A stretch of 46,404 bases of DNA from Prevotella amnii DSM 23384 = JCM 14753 (GTDB lineage Bacteria; Bacteroidota; Bacteroidia; Bacteroidales; Bacteroidaceae), in the NCBI RefSeq assembly GCF_000378745.1, contig NZ_KB905280.1, forward strand, positions 1 through 46,404. Direction: 5' to 3'. Positions 7,625 through 17,338 of the stretch are shown here, piece by piece. The notes under the pieces were generated by a model that ran no database searches, was not told the DNA's origin, and saw only the letters and a list, made by a program, of their open reading frames with translations. The position numbers and the translations under genes are program-made. The stretch's first letter is position 1, and each line of letters begins with the position of its first letter.

Positions 7625-8299
7625 ATGTGGTTAATTAATTCACCAATTGGAAGAAAAGTGATAATGGCTGTAACAGGCTTTGCACTTATTCTATTCTTAA
7701 CTTTCCACCTTTGTATGAATGTTGTGGCCTTTTTTTCTGGTGAGGGTTATAACATGGTGTGTGAATTTTTAGGTTCTAACTGGTATGCAGTTGCAGGAAC
7801 AGTGGGGCTTGGAGCCTTGGCTGTAGTGCATATTGTGTATGCTTTTATCTTAACAGCACAGAATAGGCGTGCTCGTGGTAATGAACGTTATGCTGTAACA
7901 AGCCGTCGTCCTGAGGTAAGTTGGGCTAGTCAGAACATGTTAGTGTTAGGTTTGATCATCTTTATAGGTCTTGCTCTTCATCTTTATAACTTCTGGGGAC
8001 ATATGATGTTTGCAGAGTTAGCTAAGGTAGAGGTTGCTCATAGTCCTGCAGATGGTTTTGCTTGGATACAAGATACTTTTGCCAGTCCAGTTTATTCTAT
8101 CCTTTATCTTATTTGGATTGTTGCGATATGGTTTCATCTTTCTCATGGGTTTTGGTCGTCAATGCAAACCTTTGGCTGGAGTGGTAAGATTTGGTTGAAG
8201 CGTTGGCAGTGTATAGGTTTAGTTTATGTAACTATACTTATGGCTATCTTTGCTTTTTTAGTAGTTGCTTTTTGGTTAGGTTTTGCTCCTAGTATGTAA
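7625..8299 (+). CDS. frdC: Succinate dehydrogenase/fumarate reductase cytochrome b subunit
   Basis: Membrane anchor of a type-B quinol:fumarate reductase/succinate dehydrogenase. It binds haem b and passes electrons between the menaquinone pool and FrdB. At 224 aa it shows about five hydrophobic helices (near residues 12-38, 55-78, 97-120, 153-175 and 195-220). Candidate haem ligands are histidines within or near these helices (LTFHLCMN, VVHIVYAF, ALHLYNFWGH, IWFHLSHGF). The fused single-subunit anchor is the form used by Bacteroides-like anaerobes. It is the first gene of frdCAB, and the 65-nt gap to frdA contains no terminator. Confidence 0.93.
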   Translation: MWLINSPIGRKVIMAVTGFALILFLTFHLCMNVVAFFSGEGYNMVCEFLGSNWYAVAGTVGLGALAVVHIVYAFILTAQNRRARGNERYAVTSRRPEVSWASQNMLVLGLIIFIGLALHLYNFWGHMMFAELAKVEVAHSPADGFAWIQDTFASPVYSILYLIWIVAIWFHLSHGFWSSMQTFGWSGKIWLKRWQCIGLVYVTILMAIFAFLVVAFWLGFAPSM

Positions 8300-8364
8300 G
8301 TAGCTGTTATCCTAATTAATACCTAAGATCAATAAAAAGAAAAATTAAAGCATGAAATAAGATT

Positions 8365-10347
8365 ATGACTAATCAAATAAATTCAAGGATTCCTGAGGGC
8401 CCAGTGGCCGAAAAATGGACCAATTATAAGAATCACCAACGTTTGGTGAACCCTAAAAATAAACTAAAGTTAGATATTATCGTTGTAGGTACAGGTCTTG
8501 CTGGTGCATCTGCAGCGGCATCTTTAGGCGAGATGGGATTTAATGTTTATAATTTTTGCATTCAAGATTCCCCTCGTCGTGCACACTCTATAGCAGCGCA
8601 AGGTGGTATTAATGCTACTAAGAATTATCAGAATGATGGTGATTCTGTTTATCGTTTATTCTATGATACGGTAAAGGGTGGCGATTATCGTGCTCGCGAA
8701 GCTAATGTTTATCGATTAGCGGAAGTTTCTAATGATATCATTGATCAATGTGTTGCACAGGGTGTTCCTTTTGCTCGTGAGTATGGTGGTATGTTAGCAA
8801 ACCGTTCTTTTGGTGGTGCGCAGGTAAGTCGTACATTCTATGCTAAGGGGCAGACTGGTCAGCAGTTGTTGCTTGGTGCTTATTCTTCGTTAAGTGCTCA
8901 GGTGCAAGCTGGAAAGGTTAAGCTATATACTCGTTATGAGATGGAAGATGTAGTTATAGTAGATGGTGCTGCTCGTGGTATTATAGCAAAGAATCTTGTA
9001 ACAGGTAAGTTAGAGCGTTTTTCTGCAAATGCAGTAGTAATAGCTACAGGTGGTTATGGTAATGCTTATTTCCTTTCTACAAATGCGATGGGTTGTAATT
9101 GTACAGCGGCTATTCAGTGTTATCGTAAGGGAGCTTATATGGCAAATCCATCATACGTTCAGATTCACCCTACTTGTATTCCTGTACATGGTGATAAGCA
9201 ATCTAAGCTAACTCTTATGTCAGAGTCTTTGCGTAATGATGGTCGTATTTGGGTTCCTAAAAAGCTTGAAGATGCTAAGGCTATTCAAGCAGGAACAAAG
9301 AAGGGGTCTGATATTCCCGAAGAGGATCGTGATTATTATTTGGAACGTCGTTATCCTGCTTTTGGTAACTTAGTGCCTCGTGATGTTGCTTCTCGAGCTG
9401 CAAAGGAGCGTTGTGATAAAGGTTTTGGTGTAAATAATACGGGTTTGGCTGTATTTTTAGATTTTTCTGAATCTATAGAACGCCTTGGTCTTGATGTTGT
9501 TTTGCAACGTTATGGTAATTTATTTGATATGTATGAAGAAATTACCAATGTTAATCCTGGAGAGGTTGCTAATGAGATAAATGGTGTTAAGTATTATAAT
9601 CCGATGATGATTTATCCAGCTATTCACTATACTATGGGTGGTATTTGGGTTGATTATGAGCTGATGACTTCTATTAAGGGTTTATTTGCTATTGGTGAAT
9701 GTAATTTCTCAGATCACGGTGCTAACCGTTTAGGGGCATCAGCATTGATGCAAGGTCTTGCCGATGGTTATTTCGTTTTACCTTATACTATTCAGAATTA
9801 TTTAGCAGATCAGTCTCTTTGGGCTCATCTTTCTACCGATCTTCCTGAGTTTGATGAAGCAGAAAAGAAGGTAGAGTCTGAAATGGATCGTCTATTGAGT
9901 ATTAAAGGTAAGCGTTCTGTTGATTCTATCCATAAGGAGTTGGGTCATATCATGTGGGAATATGTTGGTATGGGTCGTACAGCAGAAGGTTTGCGTATAG
10001 GTCTTGATAAGTTGAAAGCTATACGAAAGGAGTTTGATACAAATCTTTTTGTTCCTGGAACTAAGGAAGGTTTGAATGTAGAACTTGATAAAGCTATTCA
10101 TCTTCGTGATTTTATTCTTATGGGTGAGCTTGTAGCTAATGATGCTCTTTCTCGTAATGAGAGCTGTGGTGGACATTTTAGAGAGGAGTATCAGACAGAA
10201 GAAGGCGAAGCTAAGCGCGACGATGAGAATTTCTTTTATGTAGGTTGTTGGGAATATCAGGGCAATGATGAGACTGCTCCTATACTCCTAAAAGAGACCC
10301 TTGAGTATGAAGCAATAAAGGTACAAACACGTAATTACAAGAATTAA
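8365..10347 (+). CDS. frdA: Fumarate reductase/succinate dehydrogenase flavoprotein subunit
   Basis: Catalytic subunit interconverting fumarate and succinate, with covalent FAD. The dinucleotide-binding [11 protein letters not shown] is at 41-51. [11 protein letters not shown] follows from 74, where the His is the expected FAD attachment site, and [15 protein letters not shown] is the second FAD motif. The active-site regions [11 protein letters not shown] and MGGIWVDYE are intact. At 660 aa it belongs to the longer type-B family. The start [18 protein letters not shown] is typical of Bacteroidetes homologues. Codons such as GGT and CGT dominate, as expected for a highly expressed gene. It is followed 2 nt later by frdB. 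Confidence 0.97.
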   Translation: MTNQINSRIPEGPVAEKWTNYKNHQRLVNPKNKLKLDIIVVGTGLAGASAAASLGEMGFNVYNFCIQDSPRRAHSIAAQGGINATKNYQNDGDSVYRLFYDTVKGGDYRAREANVYRLAEVSNDIIDQCVAQGVPFAREYGGMLANRSFGGAQVSRTFYAKGQTGQQLLLGAYSSLSAQVQAGKVKLYTRYEMEDVVIVDGAARGIIAKNLVTGKLERFSANAVVIATGGYGNAYFLSTNAMGCNCTAAIQCYRKGAYMANPSYVQIHPTCIPVHGDKQSKLTLMSESLRNDGRIWVPKKLEDAKAIQAGTKKGSDIPEEDRDYYLERRYPAFGNLVPRDVASRAAKERCDKGFGVNNTGLAVFLDFSESIERLGLDVVLQRYGNLFDMYEEITNVNPGEVANEINGVKYYNPMMIYPAIHYTMGGIWVDYELMTSIKGLFAIGECNFSDHGANRLGASALMQGLADGYFVLPYTIQNYLADQSLWAHLSTDLPEFDEAEKKVESEMDRLLSIKGKRSVDSIHKELGHIMWEYVGMGRTAEGLRIGLDKLKAIRKEFDTNLFVPGTKEGLNVELDKAIHLRDFILMGELVANDALSRNESCGGHFREEYQTEEGEAKRDDENFFYVGCWEYQGNDETAPILLKETLEYEAIKVQTRNYKN

Positions 10348-10349
10348 TC

Positions 10350-11105
10350 ATGGCAAAGACATTATCATTCACATTAAAATATTGGCGTCAGAGTGGTTCA
10401 CAGGCAAAGGGATACTTTGATACCCGTGAGATGAAGAACATTCCAGACGACACTTCATTTCTTGAAATGCTCGACATTCTTAATGAGGAACTTATTAATG
10501 AAGGTCAAGAACCTTTTGTTTTCGATCACGATTGTCGCGAAGGTATTTGCGGTATGTGTTCGCTTTATATAAATGGGCACCCTCATGGCCCTGCAACAGG
10601 TGCTACTACATGTCAGCTTTATATGCGTCGTTTTAACGATGGTGATGTAATTACGGTAGAGCCTTGGCGTTCGGCAGCTTTTCCTGTAATTAAAGACTGT
10701 ATGGTAGATCGTACTGCTTTTGATAAGATAATGCAAGCAGGTGGTTATACTACAGTGCGTACTGGTCAGGCTCAAGATGCTAATGCTATTCTTATTCCTA
10801 AGCAAGATGCCGATGAAGCTATGGATTGTGCTTCTTGTATAGGTTGTGGTGCATGTGTTGCCGCTTGTAAGAATGGTTCTGCAATGCTTTTTGTTTCTTC
10901 TAAGGTAAGTCAGTTTGCTTTACTTCCTCAAGGTAGGCCAGAGGCTGCAAAGCGTGTTAAGGCTATGATTGCTAAGATGGAAGAAGTAGGTTTTGGTAAC
11001 TGTACTAATACTCGTGCTTGTGAGGCAGAGTGTCCAAAGAATGAGTCTATAGCTAATATAGCTCGCTTAAATCGTGAGTTTATTAAGGCTAAGTTGGCTG
11101 ATTAA
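10350..11105 (+). CDS. frdB: Fumarate reductase/succinate dehydrogenase iron-sulfur subunit
   Basis: Electron-transfer subunit carrying three clusters. The [2Fe-2S] site is CREGICGMC plus Cys88 (Cys62, 67, 70, 88). The C-terminal half holds [14 protein letters not shown] and [13 protein letters not shown] for the [4Fe-4S] and [3Fe-4S] clusters. At 251 aa it is full length. It starts 2 nt after the frdA stop codon, so translation is probably coupled. A strong terminator follows at 11162-11194, closing the frdCAB operon. Confidence 0.97.
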   Translation: MAKTLSFTLKYWRQSGSQAKGYFDTREMKNIPDDTSFLEMLDILNEELINEGQEPFVFDHDCREGICGMCSLYINGHPHGPATGATTCQLYMRRFNDGDVITVEPWRSAAFPVIKDCMVDRTAFDKIMQAGGYTTVRTGQAQDANAILIPKQDADEAMDCASCIGCGACVAACKNGSAMLFVSSKVSQFALLPQGRPEAAKRVKAMIAKMEEVGFGNCTNTRACEAECPKNESIANIARLNREFIKAKLAD

Positions 11106-11161
11106 AAAAACTTTGTCTATAACAAAGACGAGGTGTTTTAACATTTTTTCTAATAGTATTT

Positions 11162-11201
11162 TATCCTATAGTTTGTATATCAAGCTATAGGATATTTTTT
11201 A
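11162..11201 (+). terminator. Rho-independent terminator of frdCAB
   Basis: TATCCTATAG (11162-11171) and CTATAGGATA (11185-11194) form a perfect 10-bp stem with a 13-nt loop, followed directly by TTTTTTATTTT. Confidence 0.85.
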
Positions 11202-11228
11202 TTTTATAACTATTCTTTTTATCTATTC

Positions 11229-11260
11229 ATTGAATATTGTGTGTTTTTTTACTAATTTTG
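11229..11260 (+). promoter_or_regulatory. Promoter of the pseudokinase gene
   Basis: TAATTTTG (11253-11260) fits TAnnTTTG, with ATTG (11229-11232) 20 nt upstream. The leader would be about 35 nt. Confidence 0.6.
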
Positions 11261-11299
11261 TACACTTACTAAGCGTATAAATTAATAAAAATAATAGTA

Positions 11300-12484
11300 A
11301 TGGCTGATAATAGACCTTCTGAAACCATAAAAAAGGTTTCTTATTCTTCTTATCATAAGCTCCCTTCTAAGGGAATATTTCTTTATATAAAGGCAGTTAA
11401 GGACGATAAAACTGTAGTTTTGAAAGCCTTAAAAGAGGAATTGCGTGATCGTGTTTTGTTTTGTAATGTCTTAAAAAAGGAATTTGAAATTTCTAAAAAT
11501 CTTAGTCATCCTAATGTTGTTCGTTATAATGATATTATTGAGACAGATGAATATGGTCTTTGTATAGAGCAAGAATATGTAGATGGTATTACCTTGAAAT
11601 CATATTTATTAGAAGGACATATTGATGATGATAAGATAGCTATTGTTAATCAGATAGCTTCTGCTTTGGAGTATATTCATGGACAAGGTGTTATACATCG
11701 TAACCTAAATACGTATAATGTTTTAATATCCACGCATGATAATGTAGCTAAGATAACCGATTTTAGTGTACTTTCGGTAGATGCTCTTAAGCCAGGTAGT
11801 GAAGCTATGCGTTTTATAGCTCCAGAACTAAAGGACGAAACAATAGCTGCTGATGCTTTAGTAGATATATATTCTCTTGGTGTAGTTATTAAATCTATGG
11901 GATTAACACTTGCATATAGTGAGCATATAAAACGCTGTTGTGCTTTTAAGCGTAGTGAGCGTTATGCTGATGTAGGCGAGTTTTTAGCCGATTTCAATAA
12001 ATCAGGTTCGTCTATGTCTATGCCAAAGATTAGCGGTGGTATGGTAAAAGTGTTTGGATTAGTTATTATTCTTATATGTATAGTAATTGCCGTATTGTGT
12101 TTTAAAGATACGCTTTCTGTTGAGTTTGGTAAGATTAATTTATCTTCTTTATTTTCAAGAGATAAGGTAGAGGCTTCTGTTGATACTTTACAGGTTGATA
12201 AAAAGCCGAAGATAGAGGCAAGAAGAGATAGTTTTCCTACTACAGGAAAAATGGCTTTCTTAAAAACTATGAAGCCTGCTTTATATAAGGATTTAGACGG
12301 TATTTTTTCTAAATTTGATAATAAGGCTATGACGGTTGCTAATAAAACTAAGTTAAATGCACGTATAAAGGCTTATTATAAAGGTCTGATAGCTGCAAAT
12401 GACACATTAGATAACGAGCAGCGTTTAGCACTTGATAATATTTTTGGTAATTATGTTAAAGCAAAAAAAGCTGCATTGAAGTAA
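11300..12484 (+). CDS. Membrane-anchored protein kinase-like protein, predicted pseudokinase
   Basis: The N-terminal 235 residues follow the eukaryotic-like Ser/Thr kinase fold: Lys42 in VVLK, Glu61 or Glu63 in the following helix, an APE motif (FIAPEL, 172-177) and DIYSLG (189-194). Catalytic features are degraded: no glycine-rich loop is visible, HRD has become HRN (133-135, losing the catalytic aspartate), and DFG has become DFS (154-156). One transmembrane helix spans about 249-268. The remaining 125 residues, probably periplasmic, are lysine-rich and helical with no family I recognise. This is expected to be a signalling or scaffold protein rather than an active kinase. It has its own promoter downstream of the frd terminator. 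Confidence 0.8.
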   Translation: MADNRPSETIKKVSYSSYHKLPSKGIFLYIKAVKDDKTVVLKALKEELRDRVLFCNVLKKEFEISKNLSHPNVVRYNDIIETDEYGLCIEQEYVDGITLKSYLLEGHIDDDKIAIVNQIASALEYIHGQGVIHRNLNTYNVLISTHDNVAKITDFSVLSVDALKPGSEAMRFIAPELKDETIAADALVDIYSLGVVIKSMGLTLAYSEHIKRCCAFKRSERYADVGEFLADFNKSGSSMSMPKISGGMVKVFGLVIILICIVIAVLCFKDTLSVEFGKINLSSLFSRDKVEASVDTLQVDKKPKIEARRDSFPTTGKMAFLKTMKPALYKDLDGIFSKFDNKAMTVANKTKLNARIKAYYKGLIAANDTLDNEQRLALDNIFGNYVKAKKAALK

Positions 12485-12682
12485 TTTAGGTTTCGCTCTG
12501 CTTTTGTAGTAAGTATGGCTGTAATAAGAGTGTTAGGTAATAGCAATAACTGAGCGGTTATTGTTAAATGATAGGCAAATATAGGTGCCTTGTAGGTCTT
12601 TTCTTTTATTGTTATAAAAGGTAATGTAAAGAAACAAGGCAATGTTATACTTGTTGTTTAGTAAAATTGTAATATGTTGTAA

Positions 12683-13951
12683 ATGAGTACACTTACAGAT
12701 AACTGCGACAAAACAAGGAAATTTATAACAGAGCATCTTACTGATAATATTCGCTCTTTAGCTCTTAAAGCTAATACTTATAAAGATATTAATATTTCTT
12801 TTGCACTTAGCCAGATTGCTGGTTGGCAGAAAGCTTGCATAAAGTTGCCATCATGGGCAAATATTCAGGGTATTATTTATCCAAAGCATATTTCTTTAGA
12901 GCAGTGTTCCAGTGAGGCTACTGCCATATATAAGTATCATCTTGTTAGACGTATTATTGGTAACTGTGATAGAGAAAAAGTTACTTTGTCTACCTCTTTG
13001 CTCGACCTTACTGGTGGTTTTGGCGTAGATTTCTCTTTTATGGCTCGAGCTTTCGACAAAGCAGTGTATGTAGAGCAGCAAGAAGAGTTGTGTGAAATAG
13101 CACAGTATAATTTTGATCTTTTTCACTATGAGCGTACCATCATAGAGATTGTTAATGCCGAAGGTATTAACTATTTACATATAACAGATCCTGTTACTGT
13201 TATTTTTATCGATCCTGCACGTCGTGATTATAATGGTGGTAAAACGGTGTTTATATCCGATTGTAGTCCTAATATTATTCCCATAGAGGAAGAGTTGCTT
13301 TTAAAAGCACAGTATGTAGTAATTAAATTATCACCTATGCTCGATTGGCATAAAGCTGCGACTGATCTTTGTAGTGTGGGTGATGTTGTACGAGAAGTAC
13401 ATATTTTATCGGTAAAAAACGAGTGTAAGGAACTTCTTTTAGTTCTGCAATCTGAAGAAAAAGCGAGACTTTTAGGGCTTTCATCATCAAATATGAAGAT
13501 TTTTAGTATAAATGATGATCAGGTAGTAAGTTTTTCTATCGAAGAGGCTAAAAATGCTGTTTTACGCCTTTTTACCGAACAATTGCAGATAGGTATGTAT
13601 CTTTATGAACCTAATTCTTCGTTGATGAAAGCAGCTTCTTTTGGTGTTATTACTCAAAAATATCCAGTATATGCTCTTGCTCCTAACTCTCATTTGTTTG
13701 TTTCTTTCGATGAAATCGCTAATTTTCCTGGTAGATCGTTTGTAATAACAGGTTTTTCTTCGTTTAATAAAAAGAGCCTTAAACGCTTTTTATCTGGTCT
13801 TTCTAAAGCAAATATAGCTACTCGAAACTTCCCCCAAACTGTTAGTGAGCTGCGTAAACGGCTTAAATTAAGCGAAGGTGGTAAGGATTATTTATTTGCT
13901 ACCACGCTTATTAACGGTGAGCATTATATGATAAAGTGTGCTAAAATATAG
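12683..13951 (+). CDS. Class I SAM-dependent methyltransferase, PG_1098-like with THUMP-like domain
   Basis: Predicted RNA or DNA methyltransferase of the family represented by PG_1098 in Porphyromonas. An N-terminal helical part (1-100) precedes a Rossmann fold with the SAM-binding LDLTGGFGVD (107-116), acidic motif VYVEQQEEL (128-136) and catalytic-type loop FIDPARRD (175-182). About residues 270-422 correspond to the ferredoxin-like and THUMP-like C-terminal part, ending in KRLKLSEGGKDYLFATT. The substrate is not established to my knowledge; THUMP-like parts suggest structured RNA. It stands alone on the plus strand, with a 198-nt gap upstream that has no obvious -7 box. Confidence 0.85.
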   Translation: MSTLTDNCDKTRKFITEHLTDNIRSLALKANTYKDINISFALSQIAGWQKACIKLPSWANIQGIIYPKHISLEQCSSEATAIYKYHLVRRIIGNCDREKVTLSTSLLDLTGGFGVDFSFMARAFDKAVYVEQQEELCEIAQYNFDLFHYERTIIEIVNAEGINYLHITDPVTVIFIDPARRDYNGGKTVFISDCSPNIIPIEEELLLKAQYVVIKLSPMLDWHKAATDLCSVGDVVREVHILSVKNECKELLLVLQSEEKARLLGLSSSNMKIFSINDDQVVSFSIEEAKNAVLRLFTEQLQIGMYLYEPNSSLMKAASFGVITQKYPVYALAPNSHLFVSFDEIANFPGRSFVITGFSSFNKKSLKRFLSGLSKANIATRNFPQTVSELRKRLKLSEGGKDYLFATTLINGEHYMIKCAKI

Positions 13952-14029
13952 CTTTTAAATATACAAAAAAGCATCTATCTTGCCTGTATTCATAACTATC
14001 TGTATATTAACGGCATATATTTTGTTTTG

Positions 14030-14090
14030 AAAAATAGATTATTTTTTATATAAAAATAGATTAAAAATGATATAAAAATAAGTTATTTTT
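14030..14090. repeat. 22-bp-period AT-rich dyad array, copy B
   Basis: Units start at 14030, 14052 and 14074: AAAAATAGATTATTTTT, AAAAATAGATTAAAAAT and AAAAATAAGTTATTTTT, exactly 22 bp apart, with spacers TATAT and GATAT. It is intergenic between two convergent genes. The middle unit has the flipped right half. Confidence 0.85.
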
Positions 14091-14116
14091 CGGTTCAATG
14101 TTTCGCTTATAGCAAT

Positions 14117-14162
14117 AAAAAAGGTATCCTTTTCTTTTCTTTAAGGATACCTTTTCTTTTTC
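14117..14162. terminator. Bidirectional terminator between convergent genes
   Basis: AAAAGGTATCCTT (14119-14131) and AAGGATACCTTTT (14143-14155) form a perfect 13-bp stem with A- and T-rich flanks. It can serve both the methyltransferase (plus) and ruvB (minus). Apart from this and repeat array B, the 13952-14342 gap holds nothing recognisable. Confidence 0.85.
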
Positions 14163-14342
14163 TTTAATTGTACTTTGCTTATTATTATAGTATAATATTT
14201 CTTTTAAGGACGTTGTTATATCAGTTTCTTTTATAATTCGTAAAAATGTCTTTATATTTACTGTTTATACGTTTTTTCGATATATTTATTTGCTCAATAT
14301 TTATGATTATAGCGAGTAAATAGTTAGTTTTGTTTAAATAAA

Positions 14343-15380
14343 TTACATATCGAAGAGATTAGGCTGCATAGGATTAGCAGATTGATAATTGCGTCCAAGA
14401 TGTTCATAAGCCAGTTGTGTAGCAACGCGTCCACGTGGTGTTCGTTTAATAAACCCCTCCATAATGAGAAATGGTTCGTATACTTCTTCTACTGTTCCAC
14501 TATCTTCTCCTATAGCAGTAGCAATGGTAGAAACCCCAACAGGACCACCTTTAAACTTATCAATGATGGTAAGTAATATTTTATTGTCTATTTCATCAAG
14601 TCCGTATTGATCGATGTTAAGTGCTTGTAGAGACATTGTGGCAATGTTTGGAGTAATTGTTCCGTTGCCTTTTACTTGTGCAAAGTCGCGTACACGGCGT
14701 AATAAAGAGTTGCATATACGCGGTGTGCCACGTGAGCGAAGAGCTATTTCTTCTGCAGCTTCGTCTATTATAGGCACCTTTAGTAGTGCAGCCGATCGTT
14801 TAATAATGCGTTGAATAGTTTCTGCGTTATAATATTCTAAGTGCATATTTATGCCAAATCGTGCTCGTAATGGTGCTGTAAGTAAACCACTTCTTGTAGT
14901 AGCTCCTATTAAAGTAAATGGGTTAAGTTCTATCTGTATGCTGCGTGCAGATGGTCCTTTGTCTATCATTATATCAATGCGATAATCCTCCATTGCAGAG
15001 TATAGGTATTCCTCTACAACAGGTGATAGGCGATGTATTTCATCTATAAATAAAACATCATTAGGCTCAAGACTGGTAAGAATGCCGGCTAAGTCGCCCG
15101 GCTTGTCAAGTACAGGTCCTGATGTTATTTTAAATCCTACTCCAAGCTCATTAGCAATAATATTGCTTAATGTGGTTTTGCCTAATCCGGGAGGTCCATG
15201 TAATAGGGTATGATCTAAAGGTTCTCCTCTATATTTAGCAGCTTCTACGAAGACACTAAGGTTTTCTACCACCTTATCTTGCCCGCTAAAGTCGCTAAAC
15301 TTCAGTGGTCGTAGCGCATTTTCAAAATCTTTTTCAGCCGATCGTAATCGTTCTTCTCTTATATCAAAATCTTCAGTCAT
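14343..15380 (-). CDS. ruvB: Holliday junction branch migration ATPase RuvB
   Basis: AAA+ hexameric motor that, with RuvA and RuvC, drives branch migration of Holliday junctions. Walker [12 protein letters not shown] (61-71), Walker [11 protein letters not shown] (111-120), sensor-1/Arg-finger region [18 protein letters not shown], and the C-terminal winged helix ([18 protein letters not shown]) are all intact. At 345 aa it is full length. Its start lies only 14 nt after the stop of the DNA methyltransferase gene, so here it is probably transcribed together with a restriction-modification pair. Confidence 0.98.
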   Translation of the reverse strand: MTEDFDIREERLRSAEKDFENALRPLKFSDFSGQDKVVENLSVFVEAAKYRGEPLDHTLLHGPPGLGKTTLSNIIANELGVGFKITSGPVLDKPGDLAGILTSLEPNDVLFIDEIHRLSPVVEEYLYSAMEDYRIDIMIDKGPSARSIQIELNPFTLIGATTRSGLLTAPLRARFGINMHLEYYNAETIQRIIKRSAALLKVPIIDEAAEEIALRSRGTPRICNSLLRRVRDFAQVKGNGTITPNIATMSLQALNIDQYGLDEIDNKILLTIIDKFKGGPVGVSTIATAIGEDSGTVEEVYEPFLIMEGFIKRTPRGRVATQLAYEHLGRNYQSANPMQPNLFDM

Positions 15381-15394
15381 CTATATTTGGTTAA

Positions 15395-16411
15395 TTATAA
15401 TGTGATATAATCATATTTTGCAGCGAATAATCCTTCACTTCTTAAGTTCTCTTTAATAGTCTTAATAGCAAGTTCCGACTGATCTATCCCTATCCATTTC
15501 CTGCCTAAGCGATTAGCAGCTTTTAGAGTTGTACCTGAACCTGCAAAGCAATCTAATACAATAGAATTTATTGATGAAGATGCTTTGATAATAAAATGTA
15601 AAAGGTCTTCATTCTTTTGGGTAGGATAAATAGGATATTGAGGATCTTTAAAATCCCAAATATCTTGCGCTTTTTTCCCTATTCTATCGTCTGCATAGTT
15701 TATTTTGCGTGGATTCCCATTGCTTGACCATTCTATTAATCCTTTCTTATCCAATTGTTCTAATTCCTCAATAGAAGTGCGCCAATGTCTCCCTTTAGGA
15801 GGGTATATGCCTTTAAAAGGAAGTGAGGTTTTGCCTTTAGTTTCTCCAGGAGCGTGAAGAGGAACCGTGGTATATCTCCTGCCATTTGCATCTATCTTAT
15901 TATAGCGTTTGATTATTTCATCTTCAGAATATTCAAATATAGGATTATTCCATATAGGATTATCTCCTTTAGTATAAAAAAGAATCATATCTTTTATGTT
16001 ACCGTATCCTATTTTTTGAAAATTTTTAGGATTACATTTTATGCGAGTGATGTCATTTCTAAAGTTTTCTATACCAAAAATACTATCTAACATCACCTTT
16101 ATATAGTGTCCAATTTTGTAGTCTATATGTAGATAAAACGACCCTTTATCTGATAATAATAGGTATAAGAGTTCAATGCGTTTTCTTATATATGTTAAAT
16201 AGTTTCTCCCTTTTAGCGTGTCAGTATAAGCAATATTAGCATCATTCGATTTACTAATAGTAGCAACTCTTCCTCCAGAGTCTATGGAAAATGTCCCTCC
16301 AGTAGCAAAAGGAGGGTCTATATATATAAGATCTATTTTTCCTTTATAGCCTTTATCTAAAAGGAGCTGTAGACCATCAATATTGTTACCTTTTATAAGT
16401 AGATTTTTCAT
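15395..16411 (-). CDS. Type II DNA methyltransferase (beta-class, N6-adenine or N4-cytosine)
   Basis: Modification enzyme of a restriction-modification pair. Motif IV DPPF (32-35, after LIYI) comes first, and the SAM-binding motif I CFAGSGTT (289-295) near the C-terminus, so the order defines a beta-class exocyclic amino methyltransferase. WIGIDQSE after motif I fits the acidic SAM contact. I chose ATG at 16411 (MKNLLIKGNNIDGLQLLL, a common start in this family) over the longer TTG frame at 16432. With that start, the gene begins 4 nt after the endonuclease stop codon. Target sequence unknown. The long middle region (about 100-270) is expected to hold target recognition. Confidence 0.9.
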   Translation of the reverse strand: MKNLLIKGNNIDGLQLLLDKGYKGKIDLIYIDPPFATGGTFSIDSGGRVATISKSNDANIAYTDTLKGRNYLTYIRKRIELLYLLLSDKGSFYLHIDYKIGHYIKVMLDSIFGIENFRNDITRIKCNPKNFQKIGYGNIKDMILFYTKGDNPIWNNPIFEYSEDEIIKRYNKIDANGRRYTTVPLHAPGETKGKTSLPFKGIYPPKGRHWRTSIEELEQLDKKGLIEWSSNGNPRKINYADDRIGKKAQDIWDFKDPQYPIYPTQKNEDLLHFIIKASSSINSIVLDCFAGSGTTLKAANRLGRKWIGIDQSELAIKTIKENLRSEGLFAAKYDYITL

Positions 16412-16415
16412 AAGT

Positions 16416-17195
16416 TTAAAGAGAGTAAACAAAGTCTTTTAATAACAATGCACTCATTATATTAAGACTGTTGGTTGTAATAGTTGTATACATTTTCTTT
16501 CTACTTTTTATATATAGGACACCATCTAAAATAGCTACTTTTATGACATCTTTATTTGTTGGAGTATTAAGTGTTGTTATTGCATCTAAGAACTGATCGT
16601 TTTGGTGTCCACCTTCATCTGTAATGAATTTAGCCTCACCTATGATATATTTATTTTTGCGTTTAGCAATGAAGTCTAACCCTTTATTTCTATTATAGCC
16701 TAAATATTTATGTGCAAATTCTTTTAAAGATTGGTCTGTTCCTTTCAGAATAGCAAAGTCTTTTGCATTTAAGAAAGCATCTTCTTCAATAGGTAAGCAG
16801 CCTAAAGTACCAGAGTTTAACCAGTTTGTAAATAGTGGTCCTATCTGTCTGTTAGTCTCTTTTGGTTGTGTACATCTTTCATATAGTTTATCAAGTCCTA
16901 ATTCTCTAATACGTCCACAAATTCTATTGACAGTTAGTGGATTCCTTTCTACTGCTGATTTTGCATGTTTAAAGAAAGAAACATAACTGTCTTTTATAGG
17001 AAACAGTTTTAATTTTAATAAAGATTTGAAAAGTTCTACGTTATTATAAGACTTGTAATATTCTTCAATATTATGCCAAGTATCCTTATTTATTTCACGA
17101 ATAGAGTCAGGACTTAGAGGATATACAGAGAATAATTGATCTAAATAATCTTTTTGATTAGCTAACTCAATACTATATTTTGTGAAAATATTCAT
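16416..17195 (-). CDS. Type II restriction endonuclease
   Basis: 259-aa protein encoded immediately upstream of the DNA methyltransferase. A PD-(D/E)xK-type nuclease core is visible: Asp174 in KGLDFIAKRK, then Glu187 and Lys189 in IIGEAKFITDEGGHQNDQF. This D...GEAKF..D.GGHQ pattern resembles type II enzymes of the Tsp45I-like group as I remember them, but the identity and cut site are inferred. The N-terminal 170 residues are helical and probably contribute recognition. The order is endonuclease, methyltransferase, ruvB. A TACCTTTG box lies 28 nt upstream of the start. No separate controller (C) protein gene is seen. Confidence 0.85.
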   Translation of the reverse strand: MNIFTKYSIELANQKDYLDQLFSVYPLSPDSIREINKDTWHNIEEYYKSYNNVELFKSLLKLKLFPIKDSYVSFFKHAKSAVERNPLTVNRICGRIRELGLDKLYERCTQPKETNRQIGPLFTNWLNSGTLGCLPIEEDAFLNAKDFAILKGTDQSLKEFAHKYLGYNRNKGLDFIAKRKNKYIIGEAKFITDEGGHQNDQFLDAITTLNTPTNKDVIKVAILDGVLYIKSRKKMYTTITTNSLNIMSALLLKDFVYSL

Positions 17196-17222
17196 TTGCT
17201 ATAGTTATGTTTAATTGAAAGT

Positions 17223-17230
17223 CAAAGGTA
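17223..17230 (-). promoter_or_regulatory. Promoter -7 box of the restriction-modification genes
   Basis: TACCTTTG on the minus strand matches TAnnTTTG and gives a leader of about 20 nt to the endonuclease. No properly spaced -33 TTTG was found. Confidence 0.5.
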
Positions 17231-17293
17231 CAAAAAAAAACTCAAAATGAGTATTATACATGTTTATAGTATATATATATGGGAAAAAATGTC

Positions 17294-17301
17294 TACTTTT
17301 G
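17294..17301 (+). promoter_or_regulatory. Promoter -7 box of the YitT-family gene
   Basis: TACTTTTG matches TAnnTTTG, 37 nt upstream of the GTG start. The -33 element is not clear. Confidence 0.5.
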
Positions 17302-17338
17302 CACACATAATCATTCACCTATTTTATTTAGATAAACT

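Noticed and set aside
14430..14443. CCACGTGG in ruvB as a second parS site
   Set aside because: Only the central 8 bp match; the flanks do not fit the 14-bp palindrome, and it is explained by coding sequence.
16412..16432. TTG start of the DNA methyltransferase at 16432
   Set aside because: ATG at 16411 gives the usual family N-terminus and follows the endonuclease stop codon by 4 nt.
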